This document shows, piece by piece, positions 1 to 7,317 of a stretch of DNA of 12,844 bases (the stretch's first letter is position 1; each line of letters begins with the position of its first letter). Origin of the DNA: JAEZKC01 sp046538945. Its GTDB lineage: Bacteria; Fibrobacterota; Chitinivibrionia; Chitinivibrionales; Chitinispirillaceae. The notes beneath the pieces are model-generated. The model was not told the origin of the DNA, did not search any database, and saw only the letters and a program-made list of their open reading frames with translations. The stretch lies in NCBI GenBank assembly GCA_046538945.1, contig JBKHHW010000084.1, forward strand, positions 1 through 12,844, in the 5' to 3' direction. A program made the translations under genes and the position numbers.

Positions 1-258
1 AATATAAATCATCCGGAGTGTTTCGGTAAACGAACCGGCTGTTATGAGCAAATTTAAAAGGAAAGCAGATAGCGGAATATCCGGGAATTGCAAAGAGGGG
101 GAATGACGCTTTAAAGCACAAGGTGATACGGTAAGGAAAAAATCAAGACAGGAGGATTGAAAACTGAACGGAGCGGGATGTGAACAGGGCAGAGCGGCTT
201 TCCCGGCTGCCCGGGAGGGGTAAAAACCACGTTCTCCCGGAAGAGAACGGGTTAGAAA
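1..258. other. Non-coding leader region without a supported gene
   Basis: No convincing reading frame is present. The longest ATG frame with a plausible look starts at 44, codes only 20 codons and has no ribosome binding site. A good orphan Shine-Dalgarno-like AGGAGG lies at about 151-156, but no ATG or GTG opening more than a few codons follows at a usable distance. The right end holds the GC-rich hairpins listed separately. An upstream gene, if any, ends outside the window. Confidence 0.6.
201..249. promoter_or_regulatory. Cluster of alternative hairpins upstream of the repeat array
   Basis: Three perfect stems can be read. H1 pairs TCCCGG (201-206) with CCGGGA (211-216) over a 4-nt loop. 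H2 pairs CCGGGAG (211-217) with CTCCCGG (234-240). H3 pairs CGTTCTC (230-236) with GAGAACG (243-249) over a 6-nt loop. H2 uses bases of both H1 and H3, so it excludes them, while H1 and H3 can coexist. On the plus strand no T-run follows. On the minus strand H3 is followed by TGGTTTTTA, a weak terminator-like arrangement. The role is unknown. Confidence 0.35.
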
Positions 259-392
259 ACTCCAGATTGCTGAAATACACTCCAGATTACACAATTTTCA
301 TATCAGATTTACTTATATCCTCCGCAGATTATCATATTATATATTAAATCTTCATTGATATGTATCAGATTATCCAATATTCCCCCCAGATT
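259..392. repeat. Six phased CAGATT direct repeats, spacing about 20.7 bp
   Basis: CAGATT occurs at 263, 283, 304, 325, 366 and 387. The steps are 20, 21, 21, 41 and 21 bp, so the sites fall on a regular grid with one vacant slot near 345. The first two copies are part of a longer identical 10-mer, ACTCCAGATT (259-268 and 279-288). Intervening bases differ but are often AT-rich. A 21-bp period equals two helical turns, which puts every site on the same DNA face. This arrangement is typical of cooperative regulator binding, such as AraC-type half-sites 21 bp apart, and resembles iterons in spacing. No replication initiator gene is adjacent, so an operator array for the downstream gene is the preferred reading. 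Confidence 0.7.
335..345 (+). promoter_or_regulatory. Possible -10 element in the vacant slot of the repeat array
   Basis: Overlapping TATTAT (335-340) and TATATT (340-345) each match the sigma-70 -10 consensus at five of six bases. They lie in an AT-rich stretch about 57-67 bp before the favoured start codon at 402. No good -35 hexamer is present at the right distance, which would suit a promoter depending on an activator bound to the CAGATT sites upstream. The call rests on the hexamers and the AT-rich context only. Confidence 0.3.
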
Positions 393-401
393 GGAAAAAC
401 C

Positions 402-1160
402 ATGTCACACCCGCTCACCCTGCAGCAAAAAATAGTTAATCTTGAGGAATTCATCGCTCCGATAGGTCCGGACATTGCCTCCCGTGCGAAATCTATAGAC
501 GAGAAATATGTGATCGAGCCCAATATGCCGGTGGGGGTATACCTCCAGGAAGCCTACAATATCCACTTCTACGCTCAAAAAGACCGGGAAATACTAACCC
601 GCAAAGGCCTGGACTGGGGCACTGTGGAGGAACTTCCGATGCGCATCGATTACCTGAGACAGTGTGAAGCCGAGTGGTGGGATGCCCGTTTCGGTTATAC
701 GGAGAATGAGGAAGAATTCTTCAGAGTGAAAAAAATGTCCGAGCGGGTGCGGGATGAACTTAGGAGAGTTTTCAAGCATCTGGCCACATTCGATTCAGGT
801 CTCAAACAAAGCATCAGCAAAAAATACGAAGGTCATGAGTATTCGGTTCTTAATGCAGATCTGTGTCTTCTGCAGGCACTTTGCAATATATGGAAGGACA
901 AGCTGGTTGAAATCGATACCGACCCCCAGCTGATTGAGGATCTGAATTATTGCCAGGAGCGCTTTCCTGTTCTGGATGCCGCGTACCTTATCGAGAAAGG
1001 GGGGGTTGCCCAACAAAACGCCCGAAATGAAGCCTATACAGTTCTTCTGGTGGCGGTGGAGGAGGTCCGCAGGTGCGCACGTCTCGCGTTCTGGAATGAC
1101 AAAAGGCACCTGAAGGGATACCTGAGCGAGTATTTCAGAAAAACAGCTAAGAAAGATTGA
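402..1160 (+). CDS. Hypothetical helical protein (252 aa)
   Basis: I do not recognise this family. The reading frame is open from 360, but I choose the ATG at 402. The upstream 14 codons run through the CAGATT array, their ATG has no ribosome binding site, and the 402 start has at least a short GGA six bases before it. The product is charged, apparently mostly alpha-helical and soluble, with no signal peptide or membrane segment. Notable spots are a Trp/Glu-rich patch, AEWWDARFGY, and a basic C-terminal segment, LAFWNDKRHLKGYLSEYFRK. That ending looks like a conserved helical tail rather than random sequence, since it keeps spaced aromatic and basic residues. It stands alone: 154 bp and a weak terminator separate it from the next gene. 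The array just upstream suggests dedicated regulation, possibly by its own product, but no DNA-binding domain can be named. Confidence 0.8.
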   Translation: MSHPLTLQQKIVNLEEFIAPIGPDIASRAKSIDEKYVIEPNMPVGVYLQEAYNIHFYAQKDREILTRKGLDWGTVEELPMRIDYLRQCEAEWWDARFGYTENEEEFFRVKKMSERVRDELRRVFKHLATFDSGLKQSISKKYEGHEYSVLNADLCLLQALCNIWKDKLVEIDTDPQLIEDLNYCQERFPVLDAAYLIEKGGVAQQNARNEAYTVLLVAVEEVRRCARLAFWNDKRHLKGYLSEYFRKTAKKD

Positions 1161-1163
1161 AGC

Positions 1164-1189
1164 GGGCGTATCGGTACATCGCCTTTTTT
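1164..1189 (+). terminator. Weak intrinsic terminator after the hypothetical gene
   Basis: A short GC stem, GGCG (1165-1168) with CGCC (1180-1183), is followed directly by six Ts (1184-1189), starting a few bases after the stop codon. The stem is only four base pairs, or five with a G-T pair, so efficiency is doubtful. A second hairpin, CGGTAT (1191-1196) with ATACCG (1203-1208), follows but has no T-run. Confidence 0.35.
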
Positions 1190-1314
1190 GCGGTATCCCC
1201 GCATACCGGTGAAGAAAATAGCCCGATTACAAAGGAAGAATAACGGAATTTTTCAAAATAGGATATATATTTGGGTACAGAATCGATTTCTCGTATCCTG
1301 TTTGGGAAGGGCTT

Positions 1315-2229
1315 ATGGAAAGTAGAAGATCTTTTTACATCTGGATATTTCTTTTCTGTATATCCTGTATTGCAGCGGATACCACCAATACCATCAACAG
1401 AAATAACTTCAACTTCGGTCACCAGCTCGGCTACATCTATTCCCGTATGGATGACGCTTTTTTTGGAGAGCCGGGCTCCTGGAATTTCGAAACCGGCTTT
1501 CTGGGGTATTATACCGAAAACATGCCCATGGTGCGTAATGATAAGTGGAAAGAGCGGCTGATGCTTATCATTCCACTCGCTTTCACCTACTACCCCACCG
1601 ATTTTGTCATGCTCCGCTTCGAGGTGACAGATCTCTTTATAGAGTTCCCGTATGAGGATCTGGACAACACGGGAGGCAAATCCCCCCGCTTCGAAACGAA
1701 GCTGCGCCTTCTCAAAGAGGGTGATTTCCTGCCGGCCACCGCATTCACGACCGGAGTCAAATTCTCCAGTGCCAAGCCGTATACCATCTGGGACAAAGAT
1801 CACAACTATGATGAAAGCAACGGCCTTGCGGGCGCGGGAACCGGAGTGGCGGATTATTATCTCATATTTTCCTTTTCCAAAAAGCTGGACCCGGCCGCAT
1901 CTCTCAGCGCAAGAATAGGTCTGGCTCCGCTGGGGAGTCCGGTCGAGTATGTTCGGGGGAGTGCGCAGGCTGACCAGATACCTTACGGCGTTTCTTACAA
2001 AAGGGAACGGGGCGGATGGTCCGGGTGCGTCGAAATCTGCGGCATGTATAACGGACTTCCTGCTACAAAGCTTGCCCACTACTCTGTGCTCCGGCTGCAG
2101 ATCGGACGAGAATGGGAAAGAGGGGCGCTCGTGATGAATGCGGAAAAAGGCCTGACCGAAGAATCCGATGAGTGGGTTCTGGGGTTCTACAAAAGGTTTG
2201 ATTTCAGGGTGCAGGAAAAAAATCCGTAG
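1315..2229 (+). CDS. Predicted outer-membrane beta-barrel protein (304 aa)
   Basis: Residues 1-21 form a signal peptide: charged MESRR, a hydrophobic core (FYIWIFLFCISCIA) and likely cleavage near AA-D. The cysteine at 18 lacks a proper lipobox, so a lipoprotein is less likely. The mature part alternates hydrophobic and polar residues, with many aromatics and repeated short strand-turn units. These include GHQLGYIYSRM, GFLGYYTEN, LPATAFTTGVKF and GAGTGVADYYLIFSFSK. The last two resemble the small barrel proteins grouped with the phenol meta-pathway/FadL-like outer-membrane family (general resemblance, not proven). The start has GGGAAGGG at 1304-1311 just before it. The stop lies 12 bp before the CoA-transferase start, so the two are probably one transcription unit. 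A 429-codon open frame runs antisense through the gene, but the signal peptide, ribosome site and operon context support this strand. Confidence 0.82.
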   Translation: MESRRSFYIWIFLFCISCIAADTTNTINRNNFNFGHQLGYIYSRMDDAFFGEPGSWNFETGFLGYYTENMPMVRNDKWKERLMLIIPLAFTYYPTDFVMLRFEVTDLFIEFPYEDLDNTGGKSPRFETKLRLLKEGDFLPATAFTTGVKFSSAKPYTIWDKDHNYDESNGLAGAGTGVADYYLIFSFSKKLDPAASLSARIGLAPLGSPVEYVRGSAQADQIPYGVSYKRERGGWSGCVEICGMYNGLPATKLAHYSVLRLQIGREWERGALVMNAEKGLTEESDEWVLGFYKRFDFRVQEKNP

Positions 2230-2230
2230 A

Positions 2231-2235
2231 AAGGG
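2231..2235 (+). promoter_or_regulatory. Ribosome binding site AAGGG for the CoA-transferase gene
   Basis: AAGGG lies six bases before the ATG at 2242 and inside the 12-bp gap after the preceding stop codon. It fixes the start and supports translation from a shared message with the barrel-protein gene. Confidence 0.6.
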
Positions 2236-2241
2236 TTTGCC

Positions 2242-4548
2242 ATGCCGGTTCCATCCAGTCAATTTCTGCGGGGTATCAATGTTCTGCAGGTCGGTGAATC
2301 TCGGGCGGTGAGAATTGCCGCAATGATCCTGAGAGATCACGGGGCGCACGTGGTGAGGACCGGCGGAAGAGCAATCGACAGTGCCGCCGTAACCGAAAGA
2401 AGCAAGGATTTCATCTGTAATGAACCAATTTGTCAAAAGAAAGTCGAAGAGCTTCTTGCTCGTAGTGACATCGTTATAGATGATGAAGAAGAATCGATTT
2501 ATCGTGAGGTAATGAATAGAAGCCCGGAATCATCAAAACATATCATACACTGTTCTCTCCCCTCCTTTTCTTCGACAAGTGAAATGCCCGCTTCCTGGGA
2601 TGAAAAATCAGTCAGTGCCGCTGCGGGACTATATGAAACTCCTTCAGGACTTGGACGTCCACGGGCTTTTGAACTGCCTATTGCCTCCACCGCGGCCGCA
2701 TTCTATGCGGTAAATTCTATAGCGATGGCCCTGGTCGGCAGGGAACGCGACGGATCGGGGAGAACTCTTCGCATTCCTTTGGAAAGAGTAGCCTTGAGCG
2801 TGCAGGTACTCGTTGCCATGATCCGTTCCCGCCCTCCAGTCAAGTGGGAGCCGTTCAGGTGGCTTGCTTCCCCCTTCATGGGTGTATGGAAAGCCGCGGG
2901 CGATGAACATATATATTTACATATCGGTATGCCTCGGCATCTCCGAACCTTTCTTTTCCTGATTGAATCCGAAGGGTTCCGCGAAGAAAAGCGGATGATC
3001 CGCGGATTGCTTCACAAAGACACCAGACGTGATCCTTCCCGGGTTGCGGGAATCGGAGAAGCATTAAGAATTTCCCATGCTCTTGCGAATCTGTTCAAAA
3101 AGAGGTCCGCGGGTTACTGGGAAAAGCTGCTCGGGGAAGCGGGGCTGTGCTGCGCAAAGGTGCGCACCTTTGAGGAATGGATGAACCATCCTCAGGTGTT
3201 GGAATCCGGGGAAATCATCAGCGATACCGATCTCAGGATTCCCGGAATGGTCATGAATGATATTGCTTCTGATGGTTGGGTGTCATTAGAAAAGGGAAAG
3301 AAGCTGACCCCGGACGAACTTATATTTAGATGGGAAAAGAGGAAAAGAAGCGAACGAAACGAATCTGTCCGCCTGCCGCTTGAGGGAGTCAGGGTTCTTG
3401 ATCTGAGCCGAATCATAGCCGGCCCCTTTGCGGGAAGGCAGCTTGCTGAATTCGGTGCGGATGTGATGTATTTGTCTTTGAGGAGTAATCAACTGAGCTG
3501 GGAGGAGCCTTTCCATGTGGCTTTCAATGCAGGAAAGAGAGCGGCAGCCGTGGATTGTTCAAGACCGGGTGGCAGGGAGAAACTGAGGGAGATCATAGCC
3601 CGATTCAATCCGGACATTGTAATACACAATTTTCTCGACACACCCGCCGCGAAACTGGGTATAGATTACGAATCTCTGAAAATGATAAATCCACGCATTA
3701 TCTGCGTGGGTATCAAGGCTTACAATTCCCGCGGTCCATGGAGCGGCAGATCAGGCTTCGAGCAGAACATTCAGGCCGCAAGCGGAATGATGAGTGACTA
3801 CAGTGGAAAAAAAACTCCGGAAATCGTACCCGTTGCCTTTAACGACTTGAGCACAGGCCTGATTGGATCGTTTGGGGCAGCTCTTTGCTTTCTGCAGTTG
3901 ATGAAAGGAAACGGAGGAAACTGTATCAGTACCAGTTTGACTGTCCCGGCGATGTATCTGCAGATTGAAAAACTGAACGGAGCTGCAGTTGAAAGAAAGC
4001 ACCTCAGCGATTTTTACCGGGCTAAAGACGGTTGGTTTTACCTGTCTGTCAGGGAGGGAAAGGAATCGGCTCTTTGTGAAATGCTGGACCTTGAGAATAT
4101 GTACACAAAAAAACTTTTAGCGGATCTATTCAAATCTCAAAAGATTTCTTTTTGGGTCAAACGCATAGAACAATTAGAGCTGCAGGGCTTATTAGGTATT
4201 GTGCCTAGAAGACCGCTGATGAATTTAATCGGGGAGGAAACGAGTAGGGAAGATGGCGTTTTTTTCCGCAGAGACCACGATTATGGCCGGATTCTGGCAG
4301 CCAGGTCGCCTGTTTTCATGAAGCCTCAAAGGATCAGGGAGCTTGCTCCCGCAGAGCCTGTCAACACGGGCAGCTTAAAAAAGGTATCGGGGGATCCTGC
4401 CGGCATTTTTGGCAAAATCGCTCTCAAATTTAAATCCAATTACTATTTCTGGCTTGCAAATCAGTGCAGATGGGCTGTAGTGATACTGTATCAGAAAAAG
4501 CTTTGTGCAAGCAAAGATACATCCGAACCGGGATCGGTTAAGAAATGA
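2242..4548 (+). CDS. Tandem family III (CaiB/BaiF) CoA-transferase, N-terminal domain degenerate (768 aa)
   Basis: The protein is two CaiB/BaiF CoA-transferase domains in a row. The C-terminal domain (about 379-715) is canonical: GVRVLDLSRIIAGPFAGRQLAEFGADV at its start, NPRIICVGIKAY, then PVAFNDLSTG with the family's catalytic Asp (D535), and YRAKDGWFYLSV. Family enzymes move CoA from one acyl-CoA to another carboxylate through an aspartyl-CoA mixed anhydride. The N-terminal domain (about 10-345) has the same order of elements (GINVLQVG, SPFMGVWKAAGDEHIYLHIG, EEWMNHPQVL). It aligns without gaps over the active-site helix, but Ser149 replaces the Asp and the start motif is worn. Single-domain members are about 400 residues and work as interlocked dimers, so this fusion may fold as an internal pseudo-dimer with one active site. 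The DMSP enzyme DddD is a known two-domain precedent. A basic tail (about 720-768) follows. The acid substrate is unknown. The gene probably forms an operon with the preceding barrel protein. Confidence 0.88.
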   Translation: MPVPSSQFLRGINVLQVGESRAVRIAAMILRDHGAHVVRTGGRAIDSAAVTERSKDFICNEPICQKKVEELLARSDIVIDDEEESIYREVMNRSPESSKHIIHCSLPSFSSTSEMPASWDEKSVSAAAGLYETPSGLGRPRAFELPIASTAAAFYAVNSIAMALVGRERDGSGRTLRIPLERVALSVQVLVAMIRSRPPVKWEPFRWLASPFMGVWKAAGDEHIYLHIGMPRHLRTFLFLIESEGFREEKRMIRGLLHKDTRRDPSRVAGIGEALRISHALANLFKKRSAGYWEKLLGEAGLCCAKVRTFEEWMNHPQVLESGEIISDTDLRIPGMVMNDIASDGWVSLEKGKKLTPDELIFRWEKRKRSERNESVRLPLEGVRVLDLSRIIAGPFAGRQLAEFGADVMYLSLRSNQLSWEEPFHVAFNAGKRAAAVDCSRPGGREKLREIIARFNPDIVIHNFLDTPAAKLGIDYESLKMINPRIICVGIKAYNSRGPWSGRSGFEQNIQAASGMMSDYSGKKTPEIVPVAFNDLSTGLIGSFGAALCFLQLMKGNGGNCISTSLTVPAMYLQIEKLNGAAVERKHLSDFYRAKDGWFYLSVREGKESALCEMLDLENMYTKKLLADLFKSQKISFWVKRIEQLELQGLLGIVPRRPLMNLIGEETSREDGVFFRRDHDYGRILAARSPVFMKPQRIRELAPAEPVNTGSLKKVSGDPAGIFGKIALKFKSNYYFWLANQCRWAVVILYQKKLCASKDTSEPGSVKK

Positions 4549-4587
4549 CAGAGGACAGCATCCGTAAATAAAATGGACAATCTCTCT

Positions 4588-7317
4588 TTAAAATGTGTAC
4601 CCTAAAGAAAAATGAAATGCCCCCATACCTTCTCCCGGTCTTCTGTCAATTTTCCACCCATAAAGCACACCTGCCGGACCTATGGGGGTAATGTAACGGA
4701 AGCCGGTTCCCACCGAAGAACGGACCCCTCCCGCGGAAATCCCGGACAGATCATCCTCAAGCAGACCTGCATCTGCAAAGAGTGCCAGTTCCACATTATA
4801 CCCCACCATGATCCGCGCCTCGATGCTTGCCGAAACGGAAACGGTGCCTCCGCTCGAATCCGGGTAAAGCAGGTTCTCGCTGTACCCTCTCACATCCCCG
4901 GTGCCCCCGAGATAGAAAAGCTGGTCTGCCGGAACAGATGTGGATCCGCCGTAAGGGTACAGATACCCTCCTCTCACCACCCCAGCAAATGTCAAATAGG
5001 ATAGAGGTGTGATATAGCTTTGAGCTTCGAATCTCATTTTGAGGAAATTGTCCGATGTGTTCCCCAGGCCTTTGGACAGATCAGCCGATGAGTTGAAAAA
5101 CACTCCCTTTTGGGGTCGGGTAAAGAGGTCTCTGCTGTCATACGCAAAAGAGGGCGTGATTACAATCAGATTGCGGGGACGGTCATCATCCGGTATGTCT
5201 TCTCTATCTACGCCGGCATCGGTATATCGAAGGCGGCGGCGTTCATAGCTGAACCCGATGTTCAGATCGGTGTTTCGGCTTGGAGAACTGTTGAGTCCCG
5301 CGGATACTCCGTATGCGGTTGTTGCCCAGTTCTGATTCAGCTCCGAAGTCCTATCGGCTGACATTTTGACAAGTGAATTTACAGGCAGCCCTAAAAAATA
5401 GGGGATTTCCAGTCCCAGCTTTCCGCCGTAACCAGTCTGGCTGTATTCACCGCCCAGAGACACCCTCAGGTTGCGCCCCAGAACATTGCGGTCGCCGGCC
5501 AGAGCATGCACGAAAGGTCCCTTATCAGATCGATACCCTCCTCCGACCGTTCCATAAATGGGACGCTTTTCGGCCACTTCGGCAAACACGAACACGGTGT
5601 CCCACCTTTCCCGAAGGCCCAGTGTCTTGAAACGGACAGATGAGAAGAGGTCAAGGTCTCTTATCTCCTGCTGGCTTTCCACGATTCGGTTGAGAGAAAG
5701 CGGGTCGCCGATATCGGATTTCACTGCGCGGTACAAAACTACGTCCTGTGTGCGGAAAGCGCCAATGAACTGGATTGCCCCCAACGTGACTCGCGGCCCT
5801 CTGTTTATCCTGAAATGGATATCGGCAACACTGCTGTCCTCACTCATGGTAATATCCGGAGTCACATTCACGTACGGAAATCCCTGCTCGGCGATTCCGT
5901 TCTGCAGTCCGACAGCATTTTTTTTGAGCCTGGTTTTGTAGAGAATATCGCCGCTCTCAAGGGTAATCAGTTCATTTGTACTGATTCCCGCGGCCTTATT
6001 GCTGTCGAGGGTTACTTTTCCGATAACGCTGCGCGTACCTTCATTTATATCAATTGTAATATGAACCGACCCATTCTGATTTTCGACTGAGGAGGAAACC
6101 TCCGTATTGAGATACCCGCGTGAATAGTAAAGCATTCTGATTGCAAATAGGTCCTTTTCGAGCACATCGGGATTGTAAGCCCGTTTCTTTTCACTCCCCT
6201 TATCAACTGTAAGCATCTGATCACGCAGCGATTTTTCATCAATACCATCTGCACCGTTAATATTTATAGAGGAAACTATCGAGCGCACTCCGGAATTGAC
6301 ATCAAATGTCAGAACTTTCTCATCGAATTTGCTCTTTTGATGGACTGTATCGGTAAATTTAACAGAAGCCTCCTGAAAACCCTCCTCCTGCAGCCGCCGC
6401 TCCATTGCACTTATCGAGCGCACAACGCCACTGTTGTTCCGATTGCCGCTTTCGAAAATGGAAAGTTCATCTTCAAGATCACCTTTTGCGATTCCCAGGC
6501 TGCTTTCTTCGGAGAAGCGTACCCTGTAACGAGGCCCCTCCTCGATATTCAAAAATATCCGCACCGAGCCGGCTGTTGAATCCACAATTACAGAATCCTT
6601 TATGTCGACTTCCGCAAATCTTTTCGAACGATAAGAACTGATAAGATCCCCGACATCATCACGGAAGACTGCATCGATGAACCGTCCTGCCCTCCCGGGA
6701 AGAAAAGAAGTCCTCCAGACCTGCAGTCTTCTTTTGATGTCCAGACCGAAAGTAGCATGGTTGCCCTTAACCTCAAGGCTTTTCAGACGCAGATAGCCTC
6801 CGGGCTTTATCTCAATGAGTACAATATGATCATCCCCGTCAGGATGCTCCCGGGAGGAGATATCCACCTGAGGTGAAAGGAAGCCCTGCCTTTTGTATAA
6901 GTTTGTGATCAGAGTGTCCTGGCGGTCGAGTTTGTTTTGGCGGAAAATATCTCCGGAGAAAATGGTTAGTGCCCTTTCCACATCATCCCTGAACAAAGGA
7001 AATGTGCCATTTATTACGATATCCCGGATATACGTTGCGGGTGTCAGGAGAAATGTGACCTCTTCATCCGTACGCCTGGCCCTGGCACTGCTGAAAAGGC
7101 CACACATCCTGAGAGCCTGCAGTGACTCCTTCACAAGTAGAGAATCCGGCATTTCCTTTCCCGAAGCGTAAATTAGCTTGCGGGCGGTACTGAGCAGCTC
7201 TTTTGACCGGTTTGATTCCCGGGTCAGTTCGGTATTGACTTTGAGAGAATCTTGAGAGTTTGCGGAAAACAAACTCAGTAAAATTATCATAACTGTTTTT
7301 GTAAGTAAATTTTTCAC
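4588..7317 (-). CDS. tamA-like: Omp85-family outer-membrane assembly protein, TamA/BamA-like, with extended POTRA region (909 aa)
   Basis: I start at the GTG at 7317: GGGAG lies eight bases upstream and the GTG overlaps the tamB stop as GTGA. A TTG five codons earlier has no ribosome site. Residues 1-21 (KNLLTKTVMIILLSLFSANS) form a signal peptide. Residues about 25-585 are a chain of POTRA-like units, one partial and about six full, recognisable by recurring LYYSRGYLNTEV or LYKRQGFLSPQV helix-turn-strand motifs. Residues about 589-909 are the Omp85 16-strand barrel, with VRGY of the lid loop at 809-812, the FRYITPIGPAGVLYG strand, and a terminal GYTF ending in the Phe of BAM-recognised barrels. 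The family inserts or translocates outer-membrane proteins or lipids. E. coli TamA has three POTRAs and BamA five, so this periplasmic arm is long. Being next to a TamB-like gene favours a TamA-type role, though a BamA paralogue is possible. Confidence 0.93.
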   Translation of the reverse strand: MKNLLTKTVMIILLSLFSANSQDSLKVNTELTRESNRSKELLSTARKLIYASGKEMPDSLLVKESLQALRMCGLFSSARARRTDEEVTFLLTPATYIRDIVINGTFPLFRDDVERALTIFSGDIFRQNKLDRQDTLITNLYKRQGFLSPQVDISSREHPDGDDHIVLIEIKPGGYLRLKSLEVKGNHATFGLDIKRRLQVWRTSFLPGRAGRFIDAVFRDDVGDLISSYRSKRFAEVDIKDSVIVDSTAGSVRIFLNIEEGPRYRVRFSEESSLGIAKGDLEDELSIFESGNRNNSGVVRSISAMERRLQEEGFQEASVKFTDTVHQKSKFDEKVLTFDVNSGVRSIVSSININGADGIDEKSLRDQMLTVDKGSEKKRAYNPDVLEKDLFAIRMLYYSRGYLNTEVSSSVENQNGSVHITIDINEGTRSVIGKVTLDSNKAAGISTNELITLESGDILYKTRLKKNAVGLQNGIAEQGFPYVNVTPDITMSEDSSVADIHFRINRGPRVTLGAIQFIGAFRTQDVVLYRAVKSDIGDPLSLNRIVESQQEIRDLDLFSSVRFKTLGLRERWDTVFVFAEVAEKRPIYGTVGGGYRSDKGPFVHALAGDRNVLGRNLRVSLGGEYSQTGYGGKLGLEIPYFLGLPVNSLVKMSADRTSELNQNWATTAYGVSAGLNSSPSRNTDLNIGFSYERRRLRYTDAGVDREDIPDDDRPRNLIVITPSFAYDSRDLFTRPQKGVFFNSSADLSKGLGNTSDNFLKMRFEAQSYITPLSYLTFAGVVRGGYLYPYGGSTSVPADQLFYLGGTGDVRGYSENLLYPDSSGGTVSVSASIEARIMVGYNVELALFADAGLLEDDLSGISAGGVRSSVGTGFRYITPIGPAGVLYGWKIDRRPGEGMGAFHFSLGYTF

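Noticed and set aside
44..106. 20-codon ATG frame at the left edge
   Set aside because: It is very short, has no ribosome binding site and no recognisable feature.
259..392. CRISPR array interpretation of the CAGATT repeats
   Set aside because: The conserved part is only 6-10 bases with a 20-21 bp period, far below CRISPR repeat and spacer sizes, and no cas gene is present.
259..392. Plasmid-type replication origin with iterons
   Set aside because: Spacing fits iterons, but the conserved core is short, the adjacent gene does not look like a Rep protein, and the neighbours are chromosomal envelope genes.
1264..1299. Promoter TTGGGT/TATCCT with 17-bp spacing before the barrel-protein gene
   Set aside because: The -35 matches only three of six bases, and the transcript would start on top of the ribosome binding site at 1304-1311.
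1147..2436. 429-codon open frame on the minus strand across the barrel-protein gene
   Set aside because: It has no recognisable domain, signal peptide or ribosome site, overlaps two plausible plus-strand genes and an intergenic region, and its composition (His, Pro, Arg and Cys rich) is typical of an antisense shadow.
4501..4607. Terminator between the convergent CoA-transferase and tamA-like genes
   Set aside because: Only five-base AT-rich stems without T-runs are found in and around the 39-bp gap, not enough to call one.
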